64,000 nt of DNA from Micromussa lordhowensis (GCA_964020085.1 OZ026607.1:21368606-21432605), one strand, 5' to 3'; counted from the stretch's first letter, positions 45,927-53,974 are shown. Translations and numbers: made by a program. Notes: generated by a model from the letters alone, not told the origin.

Positions 45927-46270
45927 TGGATTACCAGTTGAGAAGTCAAGGTATTGTACCCACAGTGAGTTTCAGAAATCCATACCGTAATGTAGGATTA
46001 GCTGTGAGAAGAACCGCTATGACAAGGCGTAAACAGAAAGGAGGTCAATTTACTTTGTTTTCACCAAGTTTAGTGGCTGCTTCCAAAAAATTAATACGTC
46101 AACGAAAACAAAGACGAAGAAAAAGAAGACAAAAAGGAGGTAACGTTTTCCTGGGTGCTGCAAAGATGGGGTATAAATTGGGTAAACAAAAAGATTATAA
46201 ACGGATGGGATTAACTGGTGCAGCGCAAAGTAGCTATCGACGAATTCCAGAGCCGTGGTTATATCAATAG
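45926..46270 (+). CDS. Second basic core protein
   Basis: 114 residues with two QKGG motifs (RKQKGGQF and RRQKGGNVF) separating basic blocks such as RQRKQRRRKRRQ. The QKGG pairs are likely protease sites that would release a small basic peptide. The one-base overlap with the preceding gene implies a shared transcript. It precedes the hexon gene, whose TATA box lies just past its end. Confidence 0.7.
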   Translation: MDYQLRSQGIVPTVSFRNPYRNVGLAVRRTAMTRRKQKGGQFTLFSPSLVAASKKLIRQRKQRRRKRRQKGGNVFLGAAKMGYKLGKQKDYKRMGLTGAAQSSYRRIPEPWLYQ

Positions 46271-46271
46271 C

Positions 46272-46280
46272 TATAAAAAG
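46272..46280 (+). promoter_or_regulatory. TATA box of the hexon gene
   Basis: TATAAAAAG directly after the upstream stop, 43-51 bases before the hexon ATG at 46323. Confidence 0.6.
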
Positions 46281-46322
46281 GAAAAAAAGAGACTTTTGGA
46301 ACATTCATTTTTTATTGACGAG

Positions 46323-47744
46323 ATGGCACAACCCATTCCAGCCCACGAGGCATCCGGTCAAACCGAAAATGCCGTTTTGGACCTTTTTACGGTTCCTGCA
46401 ACGGATACATCCATTCACAGTTACAGGATGGTGACCATTGATCCTACAAGCCGTAGCATTAATCCAGTGGAATTCAATATTCCTGGAGGTCGTGATTACA
46501 TAGATCTTTCACGAAGCTATTTTAAAATGGAATTTAAATTGACCAAAGCTGATGGGAACAATATTGTGGATGCAACAAACACGTGGCTAGCATCTAATGC
46601 GTTTCATACAATCATCAAACAACCTTCAGTTTATCTCAATGGCACCTTGATCACAGAGCAGACCGACACGTATGCGTACAAGGCATACTTGGAGACCATC
46701 ATGAATTATGACAAAGAAGCCGCTGAAACCTACTTGGAACCGCAAGGATTCTACTCAGCCATGGATCACACACCGGAAATAACCGCAACCAATATTAACA
46801 CTACAGCCAATGCAGGAGCTGGTCATGCTGACTATAATGCATTGAGTTCTGAAGCCAAAAAAGCGTTCACCAATGCTTGGAGGTTGAAAAATAGAATTAA
46901 AGATGGAAAAACCCTTCAATTGCTTGGGAAGCCACATATTGACATTTTCCAAGTGCGGCGTTTATTGGTGCCTTCAGTGGATCTCAAGATGCGGTTCACA
47001 TTGAATGAACCGTCCTTCTTCTGCAACGGTATTACAGATACCGCTATACTAACCCAGGAGAATTTCAAAATGGAGTTCATCGCTTGCCTAGTAAGAGTCA
47101 GATCTGACAAGTTCAATGACATCTCAGAAATGAGATTGAGGCAAATGAAATCTGTGTATTACCCAACAGTGCGATCAGAAATCAGATCATTCACCATCCC
47201 ATCCAATACCCGTACTTGGGAAGAAACAGACATCTTCAATGGACGTATTCCAGATCGTACCATAGTAGGATTAGTGCACCAAAATGCATACAATGGTGGT
47301 TACAAATGGAATCCATTCTCATTCCAAAAGTTTGGAGTTAAAAATATTAAACAAATCATTGAAGGGGAAGAATATCCCGATGAAGCCCTAGAAATGAATC
47401 ATGACAATGGTCAACTAGACATGGAAGGCTATTACCGCCTGATTACAGCTGGTTGTCTGAATGAAAATGGAAGAAGTATGTTAGCCTACAAGCATTGGGG
47501 ACAAAACAAAAACACTACATTGTTCATGTGGAATAATGTGGCTTCAGGCTGTCAAGAAAGTGATGACCTTAACCCACGACAACAAGGACGGTTAAAGATC
47601 TACTTGCAACTGGGGGATAATGTCAATCATGGCATCACTGTCATTATTTATGGTGAATTTGAAAACATGTTGGAAATAAAACCCACCGGCAGTGTGCAAT
47701 ACGACATTTACAGGCAACAGATGATAGTGGGTAGAGTGGATTGA
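46323..47744 (+). CDS. Hexon-like major capsid protein (double jelly-roll)
   Basis: 473 residues from ATG 46323 (MAQPIPAHEASGQ); the open frame to 46218 lies before the TATA box. It matches Maverick/adintovirus hexon by length, place between core proteins and protease, and sequence: an N-terminal VDPTSRSI-like segment (VTIDPTSRSINPVEFNIPGG), DYIDLSRSYFKMEF, an early receptor-like YLNGTLITEQTDTYAYKAYL and a late RSMLAYKHWGQNKNTTLF. The protein would form the trimeric capsomers of an icosahedral shell. Assignment is from family knowledge; no structure could be computed. Confidence 0.85.
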   Translation: MAQPIPAHEASGQTENAVLDLFTVPATDTSIHSYRMVTIDPTSRSINPVEFNIPGGRDYIDLSRSYFKMEFKLTKADGNNIVDATNTWLASNAFHTIIKQPSVYLNGTLITEQTDTYAYKAYLETIMNYDKEAAETYLEPQGFYSAMDHTPEITATNINTTANAGAGHADYNALSSEAKKAFTNAWRLKNRIKDGKTLQLLGKPHIDIFQVRRLLVPSVDLKMRFTLNEPSFFCNGITDTAILTQENFKMEFIACLVRVRSDKFNDISEMRLRQMKSVYYPTVRSEIRSFTIPSNTRTWEETDIFNGRIPDRTIVGLVHQNAYNGGYKWNPFSFQKFGVKNIKQIIEGEEYPDEALEMNHDNGQLDMEGYYRLITAGCLNENGRSMLAYKHWGQNKNTTLFMWNNVASGCQESDDLNPRQQGRLKIYLQLGDNVNHGITVIIYGEFENMLEIKPTGSVQYDIYRQQMIVGRVD

Positions 47745-47756
47745 AAAAACAAAGAC

Positions 47757-48302
47757 ATGGAATTCATACCATTTTCCACTACTCAATTGGAGTATCTTGC
47801 TAAGGACGATCCCATACTGAAACCGATTTTTAAAGGAGTCTTCGCCTCCGATCAATTACCTCAAAAACCAGAATTTATCAAACCTTGTGCCTACATTGTG
47901 AACACGGATCCCATTACGGAAGTTGGTAGTCACTGGTTTGGTATCTACACGGAACAAGGCAAATGTGAAGTGATGGACAGTTACGGAGTACCATTAAATT
48001 GGTACAGTCGATCCTTGGTCGTACCTTGGGTGATGGATAATTGGGAAAGCATATCAAGCAACGCCAAATCATTACAAGAACTAAATTCGAATTCATGCGG
48101 ACAATACGCATTGATGTATCTCAAGTACCGATGTCGTGATAAAAGCATGGAAGATTTTACTGGGCTGTTCAGCGACGATTATGTGGCAAACGATCATAAA
48201 GTGGGGAACATGATTAAAAAAGAAATTAAACAGAGTTTAAAAGATGTTGCTTATTTACCATGTCAACAGTATAATTTTACCTGTTGTTATATTGATATAT
48301 AA
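47757..48302 (+). CDS. Adenain-type cysteine protease
   Basis: 181 residues. It matures virion proteins. The catalytic set is visible: His59 in VGSHWFGIY, Asp74 in CEVMDSYG, and Cys114 in NSNSCGQYALMYL. The order and spacing are those of adenovirus protease (clan CE, family C5). Its likely substrates are the neighbouring basic proteins with QKGG motifs. It lies between hexon and ATPase, the usual Maverick arrangement. Confidence 0.92.
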   Translation: MEFIPFSTTQLEYLAKDDPILKPIFKGVFASDQLPQKPEFIKPCAYIVNTDPITEVGSHWFGIYTEQGKCEVMDSYGVPLNWYSRSLVVPWVMDNWESISSNAKSLQELNSNSCGQYALMYLKYRCRDKSMEDFTGLFSDDYVANDHKVGNMIKKEIKQSLKDVAYLPCQQYNFTCCYIDI

Positions 48303-48340
48303 ACAAGCAAAATCATTAAAAAATTAATTTATTGTACATC

Positions 48341-48988
48341 ATGAGTGTCTGTGAGTCTTTTATGTTCCGAAGCCCTTGCAGCATATTGGTGGTGGGACCA
48401 TCCAGTAGTGGAAAAACCGTATTCGTGGAACGCTTGTTACGAGAAAGAAACCAATTCTTTCACGGGAACACCTCTAAAGTTTATTATTGTTACGGAGCCT
48501 GGCAAGATAAATTTCATGGAATGAAACAGCGAGGCATACGATTTCATAAAGGCATTCCAACTGTCGAAGACATTCATAAATGGTTCAATGGGGGAGGAGT
48601 ACTGATATTAGATGACTTGATGGATGAAGGTGGGAATGATAAGACTATCTTGGATCTATTTACGAAACATTCTCATCACAATAATGTAACAGTACTATAT
48701 CTCTGTCAAGACATGTTCCCACCAGGAAAATATGCCAAAACCATCTCTAGAAATGCACATTACATCGTGGCGTTTAAAAATCCAAGAGATCAATTGGGGG
48801 TAAAAAACATGGTGTTACAAGCTTATCCTAGTGATTGGGAAGATGTCTTAGGAGTATATAGGGACGCCACAAGTCGGCCTTATGGCTATCTCATATTCGA
48901 CTTTCATCCTAATAGTGACGACGAGAAAAGACTGATAGCCAATATATTACAAGGAGAAGGCTTTACTACCACTTATACCTCATCATGA
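48341..48988 (+). CDS. FtsK/HerA-type genome-packaging ATPase
   Basis: 215 residues from ATG 48341 (MSVCESFMF). Walker A is GPSSSGKT at residues 19-26 and Walker B is VLILDD at 87-92. This is the A32-like family that pumps DNA into capsids of adeno-like viruses, Mavericks and nucleocytoplasmic large DNA viruses. A later LYLCQDMFPPG fits the sensor region. The stop overlaps the next ATG (ATGA at 48985). Confidence 0.92.
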   Translation: MSVCESFMFRSPCSILVVGPSSSGKTVFVERLLRERNQFFHGNTSKVYYCYGAWQDKFHGMKQRGIRFHKGIPTVEDIHKWFNGGGVLILDDLMDEGGNDKTILDLFTKHSHHNNVTVLYLCQDMFPPGKYAKTISRNAHYIVAFKNPRDQLGVKNMVLQAYPSDWEDVLGVYRDATSRPYGYLIFDFHPNSDDEKRLIANILQGEGFTTTYTSS

Positions 48989-49520
48989 GTGCTAAAAGTA
49001 GTACCGACAATGAAATTCAACGCTACAATACGACGTTTTACAATCAAGCACAAGCCCAAGGTTTTGATGTCGACAGCATACTGGATAGAGAATATCCATC
49101 CCCATTATCTCCAGTATCTCCTTCATATGGTCGCTATGACATTGATATAATATTTGAGCAAATGACACAATCTCCAAAAACATCAACACCCAAGAGCTCT
49201 ACTCCAAAAACACCAACACCAAAGAGCTCTACTCCAAAAGCACCAACATCTGGATCATCACCTGCGGGTGTGGGTTCACCTTCCCCCATTCCCCTATCTG
49301 CCTCATTTTATGGATCAGGACCTTCCCCTTCATTGCGTTCAACACCTTCAATTTCACCTTCAATATGGCAAAGACCGTTACGGCAAGTTAGAAAAAGAAG
49401 AGCGGTTCCAACATCACCTCCACCTATCACACCTCCTAGCACACCGCGTGGAAGACCCTCCAAAGCCTTGAGAAGAGGAGGGGGTAGACGAAGACGTGGT
49501 GGCCCCGGCCGCGACCCACC

Positions 49521-49566
<46 letters not shown>

Positions 49567-49872
49567 GGCGGCGGCGGTGGTGGTGGTGGTGGCGGCAGTG
49601 GTGGTGGTGGCAGTAGTGGTGGTGGTGGTCCAAGTGGTAGTAGAGGTAGTAATGGATCAAGACGAAGTGACGATACACCCACAAGTAGTGTTAGACGTCG
49701 TTATCGTCAACAAGATTTACTACGAGAATTACAAAGACTTCAACAGCAAAACATTCAAAAAATGCAAGGAAGACAAATTTCAGGAGTTACACACACCAAT
49801 ACCATCACCACGACCTACAAAGATGGTGGAAGACCTAGTGTAACACGTTCGAGTAATTCATTCTCACCATAG
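48985..49872 (+). CDS. Low-complexity Ser/Pro/Gly-rich virion-region protein
   Basis: 295 residues. The N-terminal 60 residues are of mixed composition; then come STPK/TPK repeats (PKSSTPKTPTPKSSTPK), a Pro/Ser-rich basic segment, a poly-Gly run from a GGC repeat, and a final helical segment (RQQDLLRELQRLQQQNIQKM) that could form a coiled coil. It is largely disordered. The position after the ATPase is where these elements carry variable minor virion proteins. It shares the 13-base start ATGAGTGCTAAAA with the integrase gene. Function unknown. Confidence 0.7.
49521..49630 (+). repeat. GGC/GGT trinucleotide repeat coding poly-Gly
   Basis: About 35 GGN codons, pure GGC at first and then mixed with GGT and a few AGT. 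It is likely length-variable and slippage-prone. Because its length is a multiple of three, the frame survives. Confidence 0.9.
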
Positions 49873-49876
49873 ATAC

Positions 49877-49884
49877 TATAAAAA
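49877..49884 (+). promoter_or_regulatory. TATA box
   Basis: CTATAAAAACA just after the stop of the Gly-rich protein, 40-46 bases before the ATG at 49923. Confidence 0.55.
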
Positions 49885-49922
49885 CAACATGACTATCAAA
49901 TTTTTTAAAATATTTTTTCAGC

Positions 49923-50237
49923 ATGGATAGAATCAAGAGACAAGTACCATTTTTACGTGCGATTGTATCTGCTAGTGAACGGAATAGAAGAAGAGATTTA
50001 CTCAAACATGCAAACAAAGATCAAATTAATGCCATCAGTGAAATCACACTCAATTTGCTACGAAACAACATTCCTGTGTCACCAATTACCATGGCCAAAC
50101 TTCGTCCGTTTCGAAATACATTACGACGTGTTGGAAAACGAAGCGTATCCCTTAAAAAGCGACGACAAGCCCTTATAAATCAGAAAGGTGGACGCTTTTG
50201 GTCTGGTTTAGGTACTATTGTAAAAAATTGTTGTTAA
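49923..50237 (+). CDS. Basic virion protein with QKGG site (pVI-like in character)
   Basis: 104 residues: a helical basic body (ERNRRRDLLKHANKDQINAI) and a C-terminal INQKGGRFWSGLGTIVKNCC. The conserved QKGG followed by a short amphipathic tail is typical of a widespread adintovirus/Maverick protein and suggests cleavage by the element's own protease, freeing a C-terminal peptide of about 14 residues. By analogy with adenovirus pVI it might help membrane penetration or protease activation; that is inference. Confidence 0.65.
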   Translation: MDRIKRQVPFLRAIVSASERNRRRDLLKHANKDQINAISEITLNLLRNNIPVSPITMAKLRPFRNTLRRVGKRSVSLKKRRQALINQKGGRFWSGLGTIVKNCC

Positions 50238-50244
50238 CAACAAG

Positions 50245-50883
50245 ATGTCAAAATACCGTAAAATGTACATGATCCCTGCGGAGGATCCCGAAATGGTGAG
50301 TTGGTTCAAAGGAAAATTAACTGAAGACCCTACCTTGGACACAGCTGCCAAACTATCGGCTAAAAAATTACGTATTTTGAAAAATCCAAGAATGTCAAGC
50401 GCTGAAAAACAAAGTTTGGTACAACAAATCAATCCGAAACTTCAAGCTTTGATCAAAAGGATGCGCCAATTACCACCAGGAATTAGCTCAGCAGTAGGAA
50501 TGATGGAAGAAGATGAAGATGAAGATCTCATCACACCAGTACAACAGAAATTATTACAACGTATTCTGAAAACAGTGACTCCAGCTAGAGCCACATCAGT
50601 GAAAACAGAACCCGTAACGCCAATGACAGAAACTCCAAAGAAAAAACCTCGAATAAGTCGCAAACAATTGGCATCAGAATTACCTTTCTTCGATGAGCCT
50701 ATTATAGAACAACCCACTCTGGAAGAAACAATTAAAAAAACATTAAGGAAATCTCGAAAACGAGTTGGTCAAGAAAGGCGTGAGCCAGCACCTCTCCGAA
50801 GGCTTAAAAGGGCTGAAGGATGGGAATCTTGGGAGCCATTAGGACGTGAGACAAGAAAACGATTATTTCCATCTTCTACGTGA
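50245..50883 (+). CDS. Conserved adintovirus/Maverick protein (virion-associated, MYMIPAED type)
   Basis: 212 residues starting MSKYRKMYMIPAEDPE, an N-terminal signature (KYRKxYMIP) that I associate with this group of elements. An acidic stretch (MEEDEDEDL) sits in the middle, then Thr/Pro-rich basic segments with possible phosphorylation sites and a nuclear signal (PKKKPRISRKQ), ending in an Arg-rich tail. It is likely a core or scaffold protein. It starts seven bases after the preceding stop, so cotranslation or leaky scanning is probable. Confidence 0.7.
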   Translation: MSKYRKMYMIPAEDPEMVSWFKGKLTEDPTLDTAAKLSAKKLRILKNPRMSSAEKQSLVQQINPKLQALIKRMRQLPPGISSAVGMMEEDEDEDLITPVQQKLLQRILKTVTPARATSVKTEPVTPMTETPKKKPRISRKQLASELPFFDEPIIEQPTLEETIKKTLRKSRKRVGQERREPAPLRRLKRAEGWESWEPLGRETRKRLFPSST

Positions 50884-50889
50884 ACAATT

Positions 50890-51255
50890 ATGGTTAGAGG
50901 AAGAAAACGAACACCACGACGAGTATACAAACAATGGGGAGGAAGAAAAAAAGGATTCGATATTCAAAAGATGATTGAAAAGACAGGAATTGAATTTCAT
51001 TGGCCTGGATATCAATACATGGGACCTGGTACCAAACTAAAAAAACGTCTAGCACGTGGAGATCCAGGCATCAACCGTCTTGACCGTATTGCCAAGCAAC
51101 ATGACATTGATTATTCAAGAGCAAAATCTTTACAGGACAAATGGAAAGCAGACACAAAAATGATCAAAGCCATTGATCAATTACCAGGCAAAAAAAAAAT
51201 AACAGAACGTGTTGTTAAAAATATCATGAAAGCTAAGAAACGATTAAAATTGTAA
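50890..51255 (+). CDS. Parvovirus VP1-type phospholipase A2 protein
   Basis: 121 residues. The calcium-binding loop GPGT at 45-48 and the catalytic HD at 71-72 within RIAKQHDIDYSRA give the secreted-PLA2 core in the form found in parvovirus VP1 N-termini (GPG...D..A..HD..Y). Asp65 and Tyr75 fit that pattern. The flanks are highly basic. Such domains open endosomal membranes during entry and are known in adintoviruses. It ends the rightward structural block. Confidence 0.88.
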   Translation: MVRGRKRTPRRVYKQWGGRKKGFDIQKMIEKTGIEFHWPGYQYMGPGTKLKKRLARGDPGINRLDRIAKQHDIDYSRAKSLQDKWKADTKMIKAIDQLPGKKKITERVVKNIMKAKKRLKL

Positions 51256-51380
51256 AATCAACATTTTTTTATTAAAACATTGTTGTACGTAAAAAAATCA
51301 ATTGTTGTACGTAAAAAACAATTGTTGTACAAGCATTGATTTACATTAAAAGCATTGCAAAAAAAGTTCCTTGCTGTCTT
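51256..51380. other. Spacer between converging genes
   Basis: TTGTTGTACGTAAAAAA-type direct repeats occur three times (51280, 51302, 51322). TTTTTTTATTAAAA near 51265 could supply AATAAA on the minus strand for RING1. No ORF. Confidence 0.5.
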
Positions 51381-51866
51381 TCATTCTTGATTAACATATC
51401 TTGAACGACACAAATCACTCCATATATTCACATGATAGTGTGTAACTAAATAGTTCGTGATGGCACGCATGCGAGCCAAAGTCTGCTCCTTGTTACACCC
51501 CAGGAACATCACATCGGAGGTATTAGAGGTTACGTTCCACATTTCACCATAAAAATAGCCATCGTTACCTCTCCATAAAGGACGATCACCCCATGCAGCT
51601 TTAGCGGCTCTCATAAACACGCGATCCTCGTAGAAAGGTTTGGACTCCATGGCGTTCTTGTAGTTGGAAACCATAATGTCAAAATTAACGCTGTTGATCC
51701 TGGTACGGCAGTAAGGGCATGTGATATCTGAGAAAGATTTGGTCTGCAGCTGTGTATGAAACCACCGATCAATACAATTGTAATGAATCGGTTGTTGACA
51801 ACAGGCGCTACTTGCTTCTGTGGTTGGGTAGAAGCAGATGATGCAATCGTCTTCTCCACTCGACAT
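51381..51866 (-). CDS. RING finger protein 1 (probable E3 ubiquitin ligase)
   Basis: 161 residues. The RING ligands are C8, C11, C22 or C23, H28, C31, C50 and C53, with a Trp after the H..C pair (HYNCIDRW) as in E2-binding RINGs. The remainder lacks a known domain and contains FLGCNKEQTLARMRAITNYL. It is divergently transcribed from RING protein 2 across a shared promoter, and the two RINGs have the same spacing style, so they are likely paralogues. Early modulation of host proteins is a reasonable inference. Confidence 0.85.
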   Translation of the reverse strand: MSSGEDDCIICFYPTTEASSACCQQPIHYNCIDRWFHTQLQTKSFSDITCPYCRTRINSVNFDIMVSNYKNAMESKPFYEDRVFMRAAKAAWGDRPLWRGNDGYFYGEMWNVTSNTSDVMFLGCNKEQTLARMRAITNYLVTHYHVNIWSDLCRSRYVNQE

Positions 51867-52154
51867 TGCGACACTCAGTGATGTTCAATGATGTTCAATG
51901 ATGCTGAATGTCAAATGCTCAGTGATGTTCAATCCCCCAAAATCGCCTTAGCTTTATAGTAAATAAAAACGTCATGTGACACTATGACGTAGACATCACG
52001 TGGTCATATTAGGGGGATGGGGGGGTATCCCCCCTTCTCAATATGAGATCACGTGATAGGTCACATGACCTTAATAAATCCTATATAAGAAGTAAACCAC
52101 CTTTGGAGATCATTTTCACAATTGTACGAAAACTCATTACGCTGAAAAACAAGA
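51867..52154. promoter_or_regulatory. Divergent promoter between the two RING genes
   Basis: TATATAAG at 52083-52090 faces right. TATAAAG on the minus strand near 51953 faces left. Module B (51971-52002) has the same orientation as at 40211-40241; module A (52010-52070) is inverted relative to 40148-40203. Short GATGTTCAAT repeats lie at 51880-51935. Confidence 0.75.
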
Positions 52155-52592
52155 ATGGCTGGCCGTCAGAGTAAAAGACTTCGTCTGGAAGCACCTGAAA
52201 TTCTACAAACCACTTTTCAATGTTTCATTTGTCATGGCACTTCATACACTTGCGATATGGGTACCATACAGCTAGCCTGCTGTAAAAACTTTGTGCATCA
52301 ACGATGTCAAGCTCGATGGCAAGCTGAAGGAAGAAACTGTGGAATGTGTCGAGGATCCTTAACAACTAATGTGGTACTCAGCGCAGGTGAATCCAATCCG
52401 ATTCGATCAGAAGACATTGACATTCCTACGGATTCTCTAAACTTTGACGAGATCACCCATGAAGTCTTGTCCATGTCCCGCGAACAAGTGATTGCCAGAT
52501 TGAGGGAATTATTGCAATCTGAAGAGTTAGAAGAACAACTACAACGTGTAAGTATTTTCTTCTTCTTTATCCCTATAAAAAAGTGGATCTAG
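52155..52592 (+). CDS. RING finger protein 2, shared head exon of the cassette array
   Basis: The coding exon is 52155-52547 (131 codons) if the donor at 52548 is used; reading through adds 14 residues (VSIFFFF...) to a stop at 52592. The RING ligands are C23, C26, C42 or C43, H48, C51, C62 and C65, with ARW after C51. The rest is acidic and helical, ending LRELLQSEELEEQLQR exactly at the donor. It is driven by TATATAAG at 52083 and a shared module promoter. Joined to one of eleven downstream cassettes it would make RING proteins with alternative tails, probably substrate-binding. The read-through form would be a tail-less protein. Confidence 0.85.
   Translation: MAGRQSKRLRLEAPEILQTTFQCFICHGTSYTCDMGTIQLACCKNFVHQRCQARWQAEGRNCGMCRGSLTTNVVLSAGESNPIRSEDIDIPTDSLNFDEITHEVLSMSREQVIARLRELLQSEELEEQLQRVSIFFFFIPIKKWI
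52548..52553 (+). promoter_or_regulatory. Strong 5' splice site (GTAAGT), phase 0
   Basis: ACAACGT then GTAAGT, placed exactly after codon 131 of RING protein 2. All eleven following acceptors open phase-0 frames. Confidence 0.8.
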
Positions 52593-52629
52593 ACCTTTTT
52601 TAAAAATATTTTTTTAAAAATTTTTTCAG

Positions 52630-52836
52630 ATGAGCACTCTAGAATTATCTACAGTATTTGCATTCAGAAGATTTATAGAACAAGTGGGGATACAATACAT
52701 TTGGATGCAATACAGTGATACAACTATTAGCTTTCGATTAGCCAATAATTATGAAGACATTCTTAATTTCTCATCTAATGCTGTTATAAGATTTAGTAGA
52801 CATTTACTCCCTATTTTACTAGCTCTCTTTTACTAG
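52630..52836 (+). CDS. Splice cassette 1
   Basis: The acceptor TTTTTTCAG ends at 52629. 68 codons then stop. The first codon is ATG, so it could also be translated alone. It is the closest relative of cassette 2 (shared TVFAFRR, QYSD, SFRLA and HLLP...LLAL segments), a recent duplication. It is shorter than the other cassettes and ends in a hydrophobic helix (HLLPILLALFY). Confidence 0.7.
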   Translation: MSTLELSTVFAFRRFIEQVGIQYIWMQYSDTTISFRLANNYEDILNFSSNAVIRFSRHLLPILLALFY

Positions 52837-52854
52837 CTCTTAAATTTTTTTCAG

Positions 52855-53049
52855 ATGAACACTATAGAATTATTTACAGTGTTTGCATTCAGAAGAATTA
52901 TAGAGCAAGTGAGGAATTACATACAGCAACAATACAGTGATGCAACTTTTAGCTTTCGATTAGCCGATGGTTATGAAGATATTTTTAATCAATCTAATAC
53001 TGTTCTAAGTATTCATTTACTCCCTCTTTTACTAGCTCTTATAAATTAA
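52855..53049 (+). CDS. Splice cassette 2
   Basis: The acceptor TTTTTTTCAG ends at 52854, only 18 bases after the stop of cassette 1. 64 codons, ATG first. Paralogue of cassette 1 with substitutions and a small deletion; it keeps the hydrophobic end HLLPLLLALIN. Confidence 0.7.
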   Translation: MNTIELFTVFAFRRIIEQVRNYIQQQYSDATFSFRLADGYEDIFNQSNTVLSIHLLPLLLALIN

Positions 53050-53059
53050 TTTTTTTCAG

Positions 53060-53377
53060 TTCAGTCATCGTCAAGCTAGGTTAGCTTGGATTTATGCATG
53101 GTGTATAGACCAACTAAATGAGCAAAGACCTGCACATCAAGTACACTTTATAATTGGAAATAACGATTTCCGTGATGTTGCAAATATGATCAGTGCAAGA
53201 CTAACAGGAAGATATATCATTCGATATTTTAATACATCTGTTATTGATTTTGATCATTTTTGTATTAGTTATCATCAAACAATTTCAATAACTTCCACTG
53301 TAGAAGAACTCGAAAGAACTATCAAAACTATTCATAGTAATGAAGTGTTTGCTGAACTCTTTTCTTTAGTTCGATGA
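53060..53377 (+). CDS. Splice cassette 3
   Basis: The acceptor TTTTTTCAG ends at 53059. 105 codons open in phase 0 with no ATG for the first 42 codons (FSHRQARLAWIYAW...), so independent translation would lose the first third. Pattern: helix, strand (QVHFIIG), helix (DVANMISARL), strand (RYIIRYF), strand (DHFCISYH). Its TGA lies inside cassette 4. Confidence 0.75.
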   Translation, partial: FSHRQARLAWIYAWCIDQLNEQRPAHQVHFIIGNNDFRDVANMISARLTGRYIIRYFNTSVIDFDHFCISYHQTISITSTVEELERTIKTIHSNEVFAELFSLVR

Positions 53378-53681
53378 TCAAGATCGAGCAGCTTTGTTAC
53401 TCTATAAACGTGCATTAACAAGGATGGATCCTTTTAGACAAGAATATCGTGTGAATCCACAAATCATATTTGTTAATACCAGGACTTATGGATCTCACAT
53501 TTTCAATAACATGGTGCAACATCTAACATTACAACATCGTTACATTCCTGTCTCAGTTATTGAATTTGAACACCCTCCCACCTATTATAATAATAATCAG
53601 ATCATATTGTCATGGTATAAAGATTTCAGAGCATACTATAATAATCAAATAAGTAGATTCAGTACACCACTTTTTCTTTAA
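53370..53681 (+). CDS. Splice cassette 4
   Basis: The acceptor TTTCTTTAG ends at 53369, inside the last codons of cassette 3, so the two overlap by eight bases in different frames. 103 codons (starts FDDQDRAALLLYKRALT). Helix, strand (QIIFVNTR), helix (HIFNNMVQHL), strand (YIPVSVIEFE), strand (QIILSWY). Confidence 0.75.
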   Translation, partial: FDDQDRAALLLYKRALTRMDPFRQEYRVNPQIIFVNTRTYGSHIFNNMVQHLTLQHRYIPVSVIEFEHPPTYYNNNQIILSWYKDFRAYYNNQISRFSTPLFL

Positions 53682-53689
53682 TTTTTCAG

Positions 53690-53974
53690 TGCACCCTGAG
53701 AGAACAAAGATGTCTATGCATTTACTATATTCATTTATGTAATTTACGCGTGAACAACTACCTTGTGCTCGTTATGGGAGAGCAGAATTTTATCACGTTG
53801 ATTGATCGAATTACTGATAAGGTTACTGTTACGGACGATATCTCAATTGACTTTCATCCTATACAATACTCAGGTGCTCCATATTTTATTTTTTTTCACA
53901 ATCAAATGCGATTCGACACCTATGGGTTAATCATGGGTCACACGAGATCAGACTTCCATTACTCAACGCAATAG
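53690..53974 (+). CDS. Splice cassette 5
   Basis: The acceptor ATTTTTCAG ends at 53689. 94 codons, starting CTLREQRCLCIYYIHL; ATG appears only at codon 29. Strand (YLVLVMGE), helix (FITLIDRITDKV), strand (DISIDFHPI), strand (YFIFFHN), the same order as its neighbours. Confidence 0.75.
   Translation, partial: CTLREQRCLCIYYIHLCNLRVNNYLVLVMGEQNFITLIDRITDKVTVTDDISIDFHPIQYSGAPYFIFFHNQMRFDTYGLIMGHTRSDFHYSTQ

Noticed and set aside
46218..46322. Extended N-terminus of hexon
   Set aside because: It overlaps the upstream core gene and the TATA box at 46272; the ATG at 46323 fits the family start.
49308..49843. Poly-Pro, poly-His and poly-Ala frames overlapping the Gly-rich gene
   Set aside because: They are the other reading frames of the GGC/GGT repeat.
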